From Rhizaria sp. SCN 62-66 (Eukaryota > Rhizaria, unplaced), in NCBI GenBank assembly GCA_001724265.1, contig MEDY01000068.1, positions 1 through 64,000 of the forward strand: 64,000 nt of DNA, read 5' to 3'. The notes beneath the pieces were generated by a model, which did not search any database, had not been told where the DNA came from, and worked only from the letters and a program-made list of their open reading frames with translations. The first letter of the stretch is position 1. Every line of letters begins with the position of its first letter. Both the position numbers and the translations under genes were made by a program. Positions 1 to 11,600 of this stretch are shown piece by piece.

Positions 1-94
1 CCACGAGTACCAGCAGTACCAGGACGCCACCGCCGACGACGAGGAGTTCGAGGACGAGGAGGAGGCCGGTGCCGAGGCCCCCGAGGAGATGTAA
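1..94 (+). CDS. beta-tubulin, C-terminal end only
   Basis: The reading frame entering at base 2 encodes 30 residues and stops at TAA (92-94). It contains EYQQYQDATADDEEF, the invariant start of the beta-tubulin C-terminal tail (EYQQYQDATA), followed by an acidic Glu/Asp-rich tail. Beta-tubulin pairs with alpha-tubulin to form microtubules and axonemes; the acidic tail is the surface modified by glutamylation and bound by motors. Only the last part of the gene lies in the window, so introns and start cannot be seen. The tail ends in EAPEEM, with a terminal Met rather than a plain run of Glu/Ala; this is a lineage detail with no clear meaning. Family assignment is secure. Confidence 0.93.
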   Translation, partial: HEYQQYQDATADDEEFEDEEEAGAEAPEEM

Positions 95-1028
95 ATTGCC
101 TAAACAGCTTTTTACGTATTTCCCCTCAAAACCATGTTGTCTAACACGCGACATCGCCGTTTGTGTTTCAAGCCAGCGCCGCTCTTTGTGAAAGCTCAGA
201 GTGTTTTACGCGGCTACTCAAGCGTGCATGTGAAGTGTGGTAGAGAACAACACATCAACAAACGAAGAAAAAATGTTCAATGCTCTGTCGCTTTGATGAT
301 GACCAGCAACTAACTGCGTGGGAGGCCCGGACGATGGGGCAGACTCACAGGTACGCAAGTATCTGTGACCGTTGTGCGAGATCGAGGACCGTTTCCGGCT
401 TAGTATGCGCCACAAATGTAGATAGATTTCCTTTATACTAGCAACGATTGATGCTAACAGCAATTATACATGTGCTTGCAGTGTGTGGTGTTGTGAGTGT
501 CAGCGTTGACTCTGATTTGAACCAAAATTTGCTTTGCTCACAATAGTGACTTTGTGCAGTAGCGGTGATGCTATTGAATACAGAACCATTATTTCAGTCT
601 CTTCTCTTCGCATCTCGATCACCATTTCTCAATTATTGCTTCCTGGCTAATGCGTTCTGCTGTATCGCTTTGGTTTCCTATGTGCTTTCTGGTGGTGTTT
701 TTTGTGTTTGCTGCATGAATGTTTTTGAGGGCACTGTTCAAATACAATAAACAAACAACAGTGCTTCGACGGAACTCTCCTACGGCCTTAGAAGAAATCG
801 ATTGTATCTTTATGAGACCATCGTCAACGGGGCTAAAAACACAACTGCGCAAATTATACTGAGTGTAAATATCTATATTTATAATTGTATTTCTTGTTTC
901 GCTGATATATCTCTCATACATTATCATTTGCGCCACCTTCGCTCACTCACTCAACTCCTCTCGTCCCGCAACCTTTCCCCACGCCTGTCCATCACCATCA
1001 TACTGCTTTTTCGCCAAAGAACGCCGCG
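95..1028. other. intergenic, tubulin to EIF1AD-like gene
   Basis: No gene can be supported here. It should hold the tubulin 3' UTR and the promoter and 5' UTR of the next gene. AATAAA occurs at 746-751, but it is far from the tubulin stop and may be chance. Short open frames on both strands (for example 565-750 and 619-936) have AT-rich, unbiased codons and no recognisable protein features. Confidence 0.5.
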
Positions 1029-1803
1029 ATGTCCCGCCGTAAGATTATGGAGAACTTTATGAACGAGTTCCCCGAGCCCGCGAGCGACGAAACGGTCGCC
1101 CGCATCGTTTCTTCCATGGGCAGCGAGCTCTTCACTGTCGAGATCCCGCTCGAGTCCCCCGGGTCGGCCGGCATCGCCATCCCTCAGGGCGGACGGCTGC
1201 CGCTGACTATTGCGCGCATGCCCGCCAGGTTTATGAACTTGATTTTTGTGCGTCAAGGCTCGCTCGTGATTGTCAAGGCCGCTACGGAGGCCATCCAGTC
1301 CTCCTCTGCTCGGTACGCTTCTACGTGACTTGCGTCATCGCTCACTTTGAACTACGATATCTCCGCAGAATGCCGCTTGGTTTTTCTCTTGAATATTAAA
1401 TAATGTGTTGTCTATCTATAACATTAGTTTGATGTACTCACGTGTTTATCTCTATGCTTTACTTGTGTTTGTTAGTGTCACGCACTCGATCACGCACATC
1501 CTTGCCGAGCAACACTCAAACCACTTGACGTACCGCAACCTGATGCCCGAGTGCTTCGTCACTCCGGCTATGCGCGCCTTTGCCGCCAAGCACTCCGCTG
1601 TCGTCGCCACAGCCGCCTCGCCCGCCGCCGAACGCTTCCTTCCCAACGACCACAACAACAATAATGACGATGATGAGGAGGATATGGATGCGATTCTGGG
1701 CGCGAATCCCAACCAGCGCCGGCGCAACTGCTGCGAGTCGTCGTCGTCGAGTGACGACGACGGCGACGACGAAGAGGATGAGGACGCTGAGAACGACGAG
1801 TGA
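1029..1803 (+). CDS. EIF1AD: EIF1AD-like S1/IF1-fold RNA-binding protein
   Basis: Two exons, 1029-1312 and 1476-1803, join across a GTACGC...TAG intron (phase 2) to give 203 residues. The N-terminal 30 residues are followed by an S1-like OB fold: DETVARIVSSMGSELFTVEI, then LPLTIARMPARFMNLIFVRQ and GSLVIVKA. This matches the order in eIF1A-domain proteins (a core recalling EVETAQGQRFLV, then the MPxKFRxxIWIKRGDFLIV block). After the splice, HILAEQHSNHL and MPECF correspond to the helix after the S1 domain in EIF1AD. The C-terminus is a disordered Asp/Glu/Ser tail (EEDMDAIL, then DDDGDDEEDEDAEND), also typical of EIF1AD. EIF1AD is a small nuclear protein related to eIF1A and implicated in 40S maturation. 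It lacks the classic basic N-terminal tail of eIF1A, which argues for EIF1AD over eIF1A itself. Confidence 0.82.
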
Positions 1804-2686
1804 GTTGAGTGAGCTTGCATAAGGAGCACGAAGACAACTGAAATACTAAGCGTCTGAGTTGACCGCATGAATCGTGTCTTTTTGCGACACCGCGCTGCTT
1901 CATGACAGATTACATAGAGGGTTATGTTATGGCCAAGTTTGGCGGTCATTAATGCTTGCTCTGTTGCGCTGTGCTGTGTTTCAAGCTGCACTTTCATGTT
2001 TCGAGCAATGACACATCCGAACGTCGAGGGCCACAGTACCGTCAGTCTAGATAATAAAAACTACATTTTCACATAGAATATTCTTGCATATATTTTGTGT
2101 TTGAGCTTGGCTTAAAATAATGATGATATAACTTGTCAAAATCTCAGTTTAGCGTGCCTCGCGTCGGTTTCTCGCTCTTGCGTCTGGCGACTAAAAGGAT
2201 TACTGGCCAGCCAGGTTGGTCAGCAGGCCAAGACAAGGGGGCCGGAAGACTTGCTTGAGCCTTGATATGACTGTACTGCCTGCATTCTCTGCAACGCACA
2301 TTTGATTAAATTCGATTTCATAGAACTGTATAACACGTCGGGTTTTTGTGCTTCTTTTTATGCCTATTGAGCTGCTGATTTCGCCCCGCTATATCATTTT
2401 CCGCTCACCCATTCCTCACTGCCCGACCACAATACCACTTCTCTGCGTCCTCCGCCCTGTGCCACCACTTGCCCCGCGTCTCAGACAGCACAAGCAACGC
2501 TTAAAGCCTCTTGTCTGTGCGTTTTTATTCCTCTGTAGCAAAGTTTCTTTCCCCTGAGGGTCTCTCTTGCTTCGCAGAAGTCCCATTTCTCCCCGCTGAG
2601 CATTCCCTCCCACGCCCACTTCGTCCTTTCTTACTAAACACTATCAGCGGTCGCCCTCAGCCCGTGTGCTTACCGCGTGACCCCCG
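1804..2686. other. intergenic, EIF1AD-like to NEK gene
   Basis: No protein gene can be supported. AATAAA at 2053-2058, 250 bp past the EIF1AD-like stop, is a plausible poly(A) signal. A short hairpin-forming element at 2184-2210 recurs upstream of the IFT56 gene (separate entry). From about 2400 to 2686 the + strand is C/T-rich, as expected for promoter and 5' UTR of the kinase gene; an open frame starting at 2511 overlaps this but is low-complexity Ser/Pro translation of the same DNA. Confidence 0.5.
2184..2210. promoter_or_regulatory. hairpin element, copy 1 (upstream of NEK gene)
   Basis: CTGGC (2184-2188) and GCCAG (2206-2210) can pair around a 17-base loop holding GACTAAAAGGATTACT (2189-2204). 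The same 16 bases recur at 11871-11886 inside a different but also self-complementary stem. It lies about 500 bp upstream of the NEK start codon. Function is unknown: promoter element, 5' UTR structure and small RNA are all possible. Confidence 0.4.
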
Positions 2687-5309
2687 ATGTACCCGCACCC
2701 GCCCGCCGGTGCGTACCCGCAGTCCCAGCCCCCGCCACGCACGCCTCAGCGCACCCCGGTCCAGCCTCAGCAGCAGCAGCAGCAGCAGCACACTCCCCAA
2801 CAGCAGCCTCAGTACCAGCAGTACCAGCAGCAGCAGCAGCAGCAGCAGCTGCAGCCTTTGCCCCAACACTACCAGCAGCATCAGCAGCAGCAGCAAGGCT
2901 ACCCTCCCCAGCAGCAGTACTATCATCAACAGCAGCCTCAGCAGCAGCAGTACAACGCTGCCCCCGCCGTCTACGGCATGCCCCCGGCCCAGTCCCCCCT
3001 GCGCACCCCTAGCAACAACAACAACAACAATAACCTAAACGTCAACACCAACAACACCACCAGCGGCATCTCCACCACGTCCCGCGCCGCCGGCGCCGCT
3101 CCCAACCCCGGCACTGACCCCGTCACTGCCCAGGCCGCCGCCGCCGGTATTCACGTTGTAAGTACCCCCCTTACATCCCCCACTCACCCCCACTTCAGCA
3201 ACGCCAACAGCGGCACCGGCGGCTACAACACGAACGCGAATGCAGTTGTTTCTTCTTCCTCCAGCAGCGCCAACGCGCAGAACGTCAGCGGCGGCGGCAG
3301 TGGCAGCGGTGACGTCGACCAACACCAAATCCTCCTCGTCCGCGTCAAAAAGCCGGCTACCGCGAACAACAACACCGACAACAGCTCCGTTGACAGCGTG
3401 TCCCGCAGTCGCAGCGTCTCCCAGACTCACCCCCAGCAGCAGCAGCAGCTGCAGCAGACCCCGAGTCACGGCAACGCCAACGCCAGCGAGCACAACAGCG
3501 ACTACAACAACAACAACAACGATACGTCCCTCGTAAACGCCAACGACAACAACAACGACGGCCAGGGCAACGAGAACTGCGTTGAAGACGATGACTTTGT
3601 CGTCCGCAAGCTCAAGGTGTTCCCCGAGCTGATCGGCAAGGGCAAGTTCGGCAACGTCTTTGCCGCGCAGCTCAACGACACCATCGGCACCCTGTACGCC
3701 GTGAAGCGTGTCAAGATGACGTCGGCTATGCCGGAAGCCACGCGTACCAAGTGCTTCAACGAAGTGACGCTGCTGCAGGCGCTGTCACACCCCAATATCG
3801 TCGCCTGTCTTGACGCGTTCTTCGATCGGGACAGCGAGGAGCTCGTTATCGTCCTCGGTACGCAAATATACGAGTTTGAACAGTTTTACTAAATGTGACT
3901 CTGCTGTTGTGCTTAATATCGTCAAACTAGCTCAATTTTGAATACCACTATGTAATGATGATAACTTAACGCATATATCTTAAATCAATAATCACATGAC
4001 TTTATCTTTGTGCTTTATTCGTTCCGTACATTATTTTGTTTGCTTCACCGCACATCAACAGAGATGGTTGAGGGTGGCGACCTCAAGGAGCTGATCCGCG
4101 AAATGCGCAGCAACCGGCGCAAGTTCACCGAGAAGCGTGTGTGGATGATTCTCGAGTCCATGGCCGCCGCTCTGGGCTACATGCACTCGCAGCGCATCCT
4201 ACACCGTGACCTCAAGTCCGGCAATGTCCTTCTCGGCCGCGACGCTCGGTACGTCAGAACAAAGCCACACTTATCCAATCGCGAGAATAGTAAAATTTAT
4301 TGTGATATACTGTGTTTTCAAATTATAATATTAAAAAAATATTGTGCTTCATACCTCACTTAGAGACCTCGGTGTGAATATCTGCATTTCTTCTTTTTTT
4401 CGGTCTCCACCCTTGCTTCCGCGCGCACGCAGCGTCAAGATCGCCGACTTCGGTCTGGGCCGCCTGGTCGAGGGCGACGGCACCTTTGCCGCGGCCTCCA
4501 AGGTCGGCACGCCGCTGTACATGCCGCCCGAGATCCTCCGCGGCGAGCGCTACGGCCCCAAAGCCGACGTCTACAGCTTCGGCTGTGTCATGTACGAGGT
4601 GTGCCTGTTCGTGACGCCGTTCGACCAGACTGCCTCGGGGGCCAAGATCACGCTCATGCAACTCTTCGATCTGATCAAGGCGGGCCGGTTCCCGCCGATC
4701 ACGCCCCACAACACCGGCTACAGCCCGAAGCTCTGCGCGCTCATCATGCGGATGCTGGCCATGAACCCGGCGGACCGGCCGAGCATGGCTGAGCTGCAGG
4801 CGATCGCTGGCGAAGAGGTGGTTGCGCGCAAGAAGGCGGTCGACGCAGCCAAGGCCGCCGCGCTCGCTCAGCAGCAGCAGCAGCAGGCTCAGCTACAGCA
4901 GCAGCAGTATGGTAACATCAACCTCACCGTGAACGCCAACGCTAACTACGCCGCCGCCGCCGCCGCCGCCGCTGCTGCTGCTGCCGCCAGTCCGGCGCCT
5001 GTGCCTGCGCCGGTGGTGCGGCTGAGCAGCGAGGAGAAGGCGCGGATCCGACAATCTGAGCTCGGCGCGAGCAAGCGCAACAACGTCCTCGGCGCTAACA
5101 ACAATCTCGCTGATAACCACGGCAATGTGGGCGTGGTGGCCAGTGCCAAGGGTGAGGTTGTGATGGGCAAGGCGATCGACGGGCTTGCGTATAACAACAA
5201 CGCGGTTGCGGGGAGCAACTTCCAGCAGCAGCAACAGTTGTTGCAGCAACAGCAGCAGCAGCAGAGGCTGGTTGATGGGATGCGGGGGATGAATCTTCAC
5301 CAGCAGTGA
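2687..5309 (+). CDS. NEK (NIMA-related) serine/threonine kinase with Gln/Asn-rich N-terminus
   Basis: Exons 2687-3857, 4062-4248 and 4433-5309 (donors GTACGC and GTACGT; phases 1 and 2) encode 744 residues. Residues 1 to about 300 are disordered, rich in Gln, Asn, Ser and Pro. The kinase domain covers about 308-570: glycine loop GKGKFGNVF, catalytic Lys in YAVKRVKM (about 338), HPNIV, acidic gatekeeper stretch VLEMVEGGDLKEL across the first splice, HRDLKSGN (about 437), DFGLGR (about 458), GTPLYMPPEIL, and DVYSFGCVMYE. DFGLGR, GTPxYMxPE and the MH(S)xRxxHRD block place it nearest the NEK6/7 branch. The tail after the kinase has polyGln, polyAla and a Glu/Arg-rich stretch. NEKs regulate mitotic spindles, centrosomes and cilia; the flagellar gene IFT56 lies in the same window, but a ciliary role is inference. 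The substrate is unknown. Confidence 0.85.
2768..2955 (+). repeat. CAG-rich tract (polyGln) in NEK gene
   Basis: Interrupted CAG triplets encode runs of up to nine Gln in the kinase N-terminus. Tyr, Pro and His codons break the tract, so it is less prone to slippage than a pure repeat. Confidence 0.8.
3157..3175 (+). repeat. GTAAGTACCCCC-type coding element, NEK copy
   Basis: TGTAAGTACCCCCCTTACA has 6-base self-complementary ends (TGTAAG/CTTACA) and encodes the peptide VSTPL within the disordered N-terminal region. Close relatives lie in the UDP-glycosyltransferase and PDK1-like genes in the same sense and frame (see findings). Confidence 0.55.
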
Positions 5310-5831
5310 GTGAATGAATAATGTGTTTCTGTATATATCTCTTTGCTTTATCCGTTTGAGTGGGAAATTATCTTGTTTCGGTGTATAGTTTGCTCTTAAT
5401 TATTACACGCTTGAGTTTTTAACTCGAGTTTTTAACTCCATCTGTGAGTTTCTGTGTCTTGGTTTCCTATCATCTACCCATGTTTGGACTGACAACGCTA
5501 TTCGCTCTAGCCACTTGGGCCTTCGTCTGCTGTCTGTTTGAAGAGACTGTGTGGATGCGAATGATCGTTAGATTGAATAAAATGAGCACCCTTGTACGAT
5601 TAACTTGATATTGGATCACCTGCGAAATTCAATGTTTTGAATGATTAACTAAGGTCGTCAAATACGTATCTGAAATTTTCCACTCACCACACGCGCTTGA
5701 CTATTGCTCCCACGACTTTTCATCGACTCTACAGCAGCACAAGTAGCTTCACTGCAACTGTCTGTACACGCATAGATAGACATAGACATTGGTAATTCTT
5801 TGGAAAATCTTTTTTTTATAAACACTCTGAT
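5310..5831. other. intergenic, NEK gene to Asn-rich membrane protein
   Basis: Nothing beyond flanking sequence is seen. AATAAA at 5576-5581 could be the NEK poly(A) signal, about 270 bp after its stop. Confidence 0.5.
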
Positions 5832-6626
5832 ATGAGCTCGGCACTGCCTCAACAACAGCAGGGGCAACCGCCGCCTCCGCAAAGCCAATTCTACCAACAG
5901 CAACAGCAACAGCAACAGCAGCACACCAGCCTTGATCCCTCGTACAACGGCCCTGCTGCCCCTACGCACGACCAGCAACAGCAGCAGCACAGCGGCAGTG
6001 CTGTTTTGCACGAGCACAGTGTGATCTCATCGCGGATCACGGCGATTGAGCGAAACATCTTGTGTCTCGTCACTGCTCAGAGGCACCTTGGCCGTTCCCT
6101 CAAAAAGTTATCTAACTCAGTTGCATTCAACGCCACAATCACCAACAGCACTAACAAGAGTGCGAGCAGTGCTGTTGAGGGGGGTGCTGCTGCGTCTAAT
6201 GGGGGGTCGAGCAAGTCCAAGTACTCGAAGAGTTCTCGCGGTCGCCACAGTGACGACCACGATGACAGCGTCAGCAACAGCAACAGCAGCGACGACGGCG
6301 GCGATGACGGCGACGATGACAGCAACACGGATTGCAGCAGCAGTACTCGTCCCGCTAACAACAACAACACTCACACGGCTGACATCGGTGACACCAGTGA
6401 GTTCGCGAGTGCCTTGTCCTCCCTCGAAGTGACCGTTAGCGCCCACGCCTCGGCCCTCGCAACCCTCACCTCGGCCGCTGCTGCCGCGGCCGCCTCCGCC
6501 GCCGCCAGCCACAAGGCCGCCGCGGCTGCCAGGGCCCAGAGTGAAGCCACTCTGGCTGCGCTAGCGGAGACTGTGACAGCGCAAAACGCACGCCTCCTTG
6601 CTCTTGAGTCGCTACTCTTCACCTCC

Positions 6627-6691
<65 letters not shown>

Positions 6692-8009
6692 CGCTAATGC
6701 GAATCTTAATGCCAATCCGAGTGGCAATAGCGATTCTGGCGCTAGCGGTGGCGATATGTCGCTTGCGCAACAGCAGCTTCACCACAGCACGAGCAACGGA
6801 AACGCCAACAACACTGCGCCTAACAGTGGTGGCAACAATGGCAACGGTTTCTATAGCGTTGTGCTGGACAACAGCGACGGCACCGGTGGCGGCCTAACTT
6901 TGCTGCACGGCCCAGACGGCTCGAGCACGGCCGTGAGCAATGGCAGCGGCAGCGGCAACGGCAGCGGCAGCGGCAGTGATGTCAGTGCCAACGGCAGTGA
7001 TGCCGCGGCTGCCGCGAACAACAGCGTACTCGTCACTGTTCTCTCCTTCTTTGGGTACTCAAGCCTCACGGAAGCCCTGGGTTCCCCGCTGCTGTATAGC
7101 TTAGTCGCAGGTGTTCTATTCCTCGTCGGGACTGTCTTGACTTGTATCACGTCGTTGAGGCGTTATTTCAGTGGCAACTCGTATATGACCTCAACGACAA
7201 CAACGATCAATAGCAGCGTGAACGCCAACAGCTTGAATACGGGCGACACTGGCAGCTACAACATCGCCAACATGAACGCTAACATGAACTTCAACCTGAA
7301 TAATAACAATAATAATGCTGCTAATCCCAATAATGACAACAGCGCGAACCAACTACAGCTGCAGCAGCAGCAGCAGCATAATGCAAACACGGGCAATAGT
7401 CGTACAAGTAGTAGCACCGTTGCCAATGTGCTGTCCCCCTTAGCCTACAACAAGGGCGCCCTGTTGGGCAGTCTAAGTACTTCCGTCGGACTAAGTGGCA
7501 CCTCGGGCTCAAATGTAAGTGGCGCGGCTGGCGGCTCCTCGGCTGTGAACGCCGCGACTGTGGGAAGGCTTGTATCGAAGGGCATTGGTGCCGTGCTGCA
7601 AGCAAACAACATCAACAACAATAACACCAATGACAACACCAACACCAACATCAACATCAACAACGCCCGTAACACCAATGATGCCAATCCTAACAACAAC
7701 AATAACTCCGTCAATGCGAGTGCTAATGCTGCTAGCGTGGGCGTTCATCATATCGCCGCGCCCCCGACCGCTAGTGTGGCCATGGGCGGTGCTGTCGGTG
7801 GGGGCGCCAGCGGCAACAACCGCCTTTTGGCGTTGGTGACGTCAGGTGCAGTGCCGCTGCCTGGCTCAACCATCAGCAACAACGCCAACGTTGGTGGCAC
7901 CTCTGCGCTTAATACGTCGAATGTGGGTGCTGTTAATGCTGGCAATGTGAATAATAGCAAGAAGAAGGTTGCGAATGTTGTGTATCGCAGCAACAAGCTC
8001 ACAAAGTAA
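5832..8009 (+). CDS. Asn-rich single-pass membrane protein, family unknown
   Basis: A single intronless frame of 725 codons, ATG to TAA. I do not recognise a family. Residues 1-55 are Gln/Pro-rich. Residues about 60-100 form a possible helix (ISSRITAIERNILCLVTAQ). Residues about 190-260 are Ala-rich with heptad-like spacing, a likely coiled coil. A pure run of 22 Asn follows (6627-6692). Around residue 397-445 an ordered segment appears, VTVLSFFGYSSLTEALGSPL, then the hydrophobic YSLVAGVLFLVGTVLTCI and a basic stop-transfer end (SLRRYF), giving one transmembrane helix. The remaining 280 residues are Asn/Ser/Gly/Ala-rich and end with a basic KKKVANVVYRSNKLTK. There is no clear signal peptide, so topology is open. 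Coding potential is supported by length, GC-rich third positions and lack of stops. Function is unknown. Confidence 0.7.
6627..6692 (+). repeat. (AAC)22 microsatellite
   Basis: Twenty-two perfect AAC triplets encode 22 Asn in the unknown membrane protein. Such purity implies recent slippage and probable length variation between strains. Confidence 0.95.
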
Positions 8010-8488
8010 CTCTTCGCACAAGCGAGTTAACATAGCATTCTACTTTTTACTTGATTGATACTACTTAGTCAATATATACCTACATATCGCAGCACGTACG
8101 TGTGCTGATTTATTTGAATAACCACGCATACACTTTGATTCACCTTCTTATGTGCCTGCAAACTATCGACAAACTCACACGTCTGGTTGGGTGAGAGTTT
8201 ATGAGATATCTCAACCATATCGCTGTATTGCGTAAATATAAACATAAATATCACTAAAGCTCGTCGTGTGCGTGTTATTATCGCCTCTATTTCTATATAA
8301 CATCTTAAACTCAACAAAGACACATTGTACACGCAAGTCACGCTGCAAGGAGCGGCGTGAGTATGTTAACAACAGAAACTGTCTCAGTCCTGTGTTTCGC
8401 TTCTATATCCCGCTATCCCGCTTTCCCACCGTAAATCCGTAGGTAGAAACGACGCTCGGTAGATATAAATCGAAAGCCCCATCGTAAA
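8010..8488. other. convergent intergenic region
   Basis: This lies between the 3' ends of the Asn-rich protein (+) and the glycosyltransferase (-). It is AT-rich, with no supported gene. The open frame at 8069-8341 (-) has no coding character. Confidence 0.5.
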
Positions 8489-8581
8489 TCAATCCCTCTT
8501 CCTCACGTCGACCACGGTCACCGCCGCGCCGCTAATACTCCCGCTCTTATTCTTCCGCGCAGAGCCGCCCCCGCAGCAGCG

Positions 8582-8612
<31 letters not shown>

Positions 8613-11600
8613 CACAGCGACTGCACCACGCGGTACAAAACGAAGAAAATGACGCCCCAGATGAGCAGGACGTCCGCCCCCCACCACTGCCAGCCCTCCC
8701 AGCCCTCGTCCCGCGGCACGAGCACGCCGACACCGTCGCCGAGCCCGCCGCAGCCGTAGCCAAGCGCGCCGACTCCAGGGCTCGCGCCGCGGCCGGGGGC
8801 GGCTCCCGCGGCGTCGGCGCCACGCGCACAGCCCAGCAGCGGGTCCATATGGGCGCCGTCTAAGGGGGTACTTACACTGTTGAGGGCGGCGGCGAGCGCG
8901 CCGGCGCCCGGCTCGGTGGCGCCCTGTTTATCGTAGTAGTTAACGGTCGATATACCCGTCGCGGACTGGGTGAACACAGTCAGCGGGGGCACGTTCTGCT
9001 GCTTCGTCGCGTCCGCAACAGTGGACTTAAGGTAAGCCGCACGGGCGCGCCTACGAGATGAGAGAAAACAAAAACAAAAATCAGTATAAAGTTAGCAACA
9101 GAATCACCTCAAAACGGACAGATACCAGCATAGATCATTGCGAATAAAACTAAAATGTGGCAATAACAGATAAAATATACATGTTTCCAATAATATAATC
9201 GTTCAAGTCTAAGTATCAACAATCAATCATCTCAAACTGTCTCTTTTGTGTAGTTTTGTGGTGGCATGAATCGTACCTAGCGTCGAGGTGCGAGTACGCC
9301 GCGAACTGCACCAAGTCAACGGCCCGAGGCGTGCCGCCAGCCAGCTGCATCGCCCGCTGCACGGCCGCGCCGCGCGCGCGCGTGACCGGATCCTGCGCCG
9401 CCGCCACCAGCGCCGAGAACGCCGCCGCGTAGTGCGGGGCCACTGCGGTGTGTTTATGCAGATACAGCCCGAGCCCAGCGTCCCGCACGCGCTGCGCCAT
9501 GTCAAGCTGGTCGCCGAACATCGGGATACACAGCAGCTGCACGCGGCCGCCTGCCGCCAGCGCTGTTTCGCTCGCGCTGTTGATTCCGCAGTGCGATATG
9601 AAGATGTGCGTGTTCCGGTGTGACAGCACACCGAGCTGGGACGACACCCAGGGCACGGCGCGCAGCGCGCGGGAAGTTAGGCCGCCAGGAAAGGAAGTTA
9701 GGTCGCCGGCACGAGCGGATAAGCCGCGGAACTGAGCCTCAATATCAGCAACATTGTTGTTGCTATTGTTGCTACGGCTCTTAATGAGAGTAAGCGCCTC
9801 GGTGTAAGTGTCGGGGTTACTGAGAATGGAGGTGATCGTCTCTTGCTGCTGCTTATCAGCTTTCCAGAGCAAGCGCAGTCCCTTAGACTTCTTGTGTTGC
9901 TTTTTAGACGCCGCTTGAGTCGTACTTAGATCCATGCCAGAGGCAAGAGCACCGATCAAGATCGAGCGGGTCTGATTGAAGTTAAGCCGTGCAAGGGTAC
10001 CCATACTAATGAAGACAACAGCATCATCATCGTTATTAGTAGCGCTATTGTCGCCGTTGTTGTTGTTGTTGTTGTTGTTGTTGATGATGATGTTATCGTC
10101 AGTGTGTCCCTGATTGAACCACTCCAAATCCTCTTGAGATAACAACTGATCCTTCGTATAAGCAGACCTAGCATTGGTATTGGCACTACTGGCCGAGGAA
10201 TCTAAGGGGGTACTTAGACTAAGCTGTGTAAGTGCTTGCTGGTCCTGTGCAGAGATGCAAGGACCCACTAAATGCACATGAGGAGGCACAGGCCTACGAA
10301 AAGCAACAACAACAAAACAAAAACGCAATTATATGCACAAGAAAATATCATTAGAAACCAAACATAGTTATGACATATGTCTATCTTGATCAAAAATGAC
10401 ATAATATAAATTAATTTTAAAATAGCGATATATAAGGCGTCAAATCCTTGTTTTGGAGAGCTTACCGCGGCGACTCGAGCCCCCAGGCCGTGTTCTGGAT
10501 CACCATCACACCGGTCTGCGCCCGCAGTAGGTCCACGGGCACAGTCAGCGCCGGACTGGCCGTGGCGCGCGCCTGGTTCAGACTAGCGCCGAAGCGGGCC
10601 GTGACGAGCGCGGAGACGAGGAGCCGCAACGGGGGGCCCACCACGCGTTCCACGAGTGCCGCGTACCCGCTGCCCAATGAATGCAGCGAATGCGGGTCGC
10701 GAAACATCATCGGCACGGCGTCGGTCGGCGGCAGCGTGCGCGGGGACAGCACGTAGAGCAGGTCCGCGTTGTTCAGAACGAGGGGGATGTCGAAATAATG
10801 GGCGATGTCGGTGCCGGAACTCGTCATGATGTCATTCACTAGGATATCGATCGGGTAACGCATGAGATTACTCGTGGGGTCAAGCGTTCCAACAGCAGCA
10901 GAAGCAACAGCAGCGCTAGCCGTATTGTTCTTGTGATCCTTGTGATTGTTGTTGCTGTTGTTGTAATAGTGGTGGAAAGGAGTTTGTTGGAGAATTGCGT
11001 GTAATGCGGTGAACATACACGGGTTAGTGCTGTAAATCCAGTTAAAAACAAGCGTGGATGACGTCGCGGCGTCAGCTTCGGCGACAGCAGCAGCAATCAT
11101 GCGTTTGAAGTCATCAGACTCCTCCTTACACTCGCCAGTGACAACAAGCTCAACCCTACAAAAATCCGCGGTTTAAGACAAAGATAGTATCATATAAGAA
11201 CAGCGTTTGGATATGAGATGCTGATTTTAATAAAGTGCCTTGACGTGTTAGTTTGTCAATATAAACTCAATTTTAGTCCTATAGCTGTAATTTAGGGGCT
11301 AAATGAAAGCAAGGTGTGTGCTTGCATGCACTCGCACGGAGACAAGTTCTAAGCATCATAACAGAGTCAAATCAAAATGATACTTTGCATTTTAATAGAC
11401 TGTGTAGTCTTCTTTGTTATAAACTTACTGCGGATGTTTGTGCTTGCGGACATAAGCCTCCGCGGCGGCGGCGGTGGTGACCGTGGCGCGGTGTCCGCGG
11501 CGCACTGCCTCCTCGGCCTGCGCCAGCAGAGGGTTAATGTGCCCCGGAAGCGGGATAGAGTGAAACATAATGTGCAATGGCCGGTCTGCGGTCGCGGAAG

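Noticed and set aside
565-936. Overlapping frames on both strands after the tubulin gene
   Set aside because: Intergenic base composition, no conserved motif and no splice partners.
3158-3198. Possible 41-base intron GTAAGT...TTCAG in the NEK N-terminus
   Set aside because: Removing it would shift the frame and lose the kinase domain; the unspliced frame is open throughout. Likewise the UGT copy starting CTAAGT lacks a GT, so the element is not a mini-intron.
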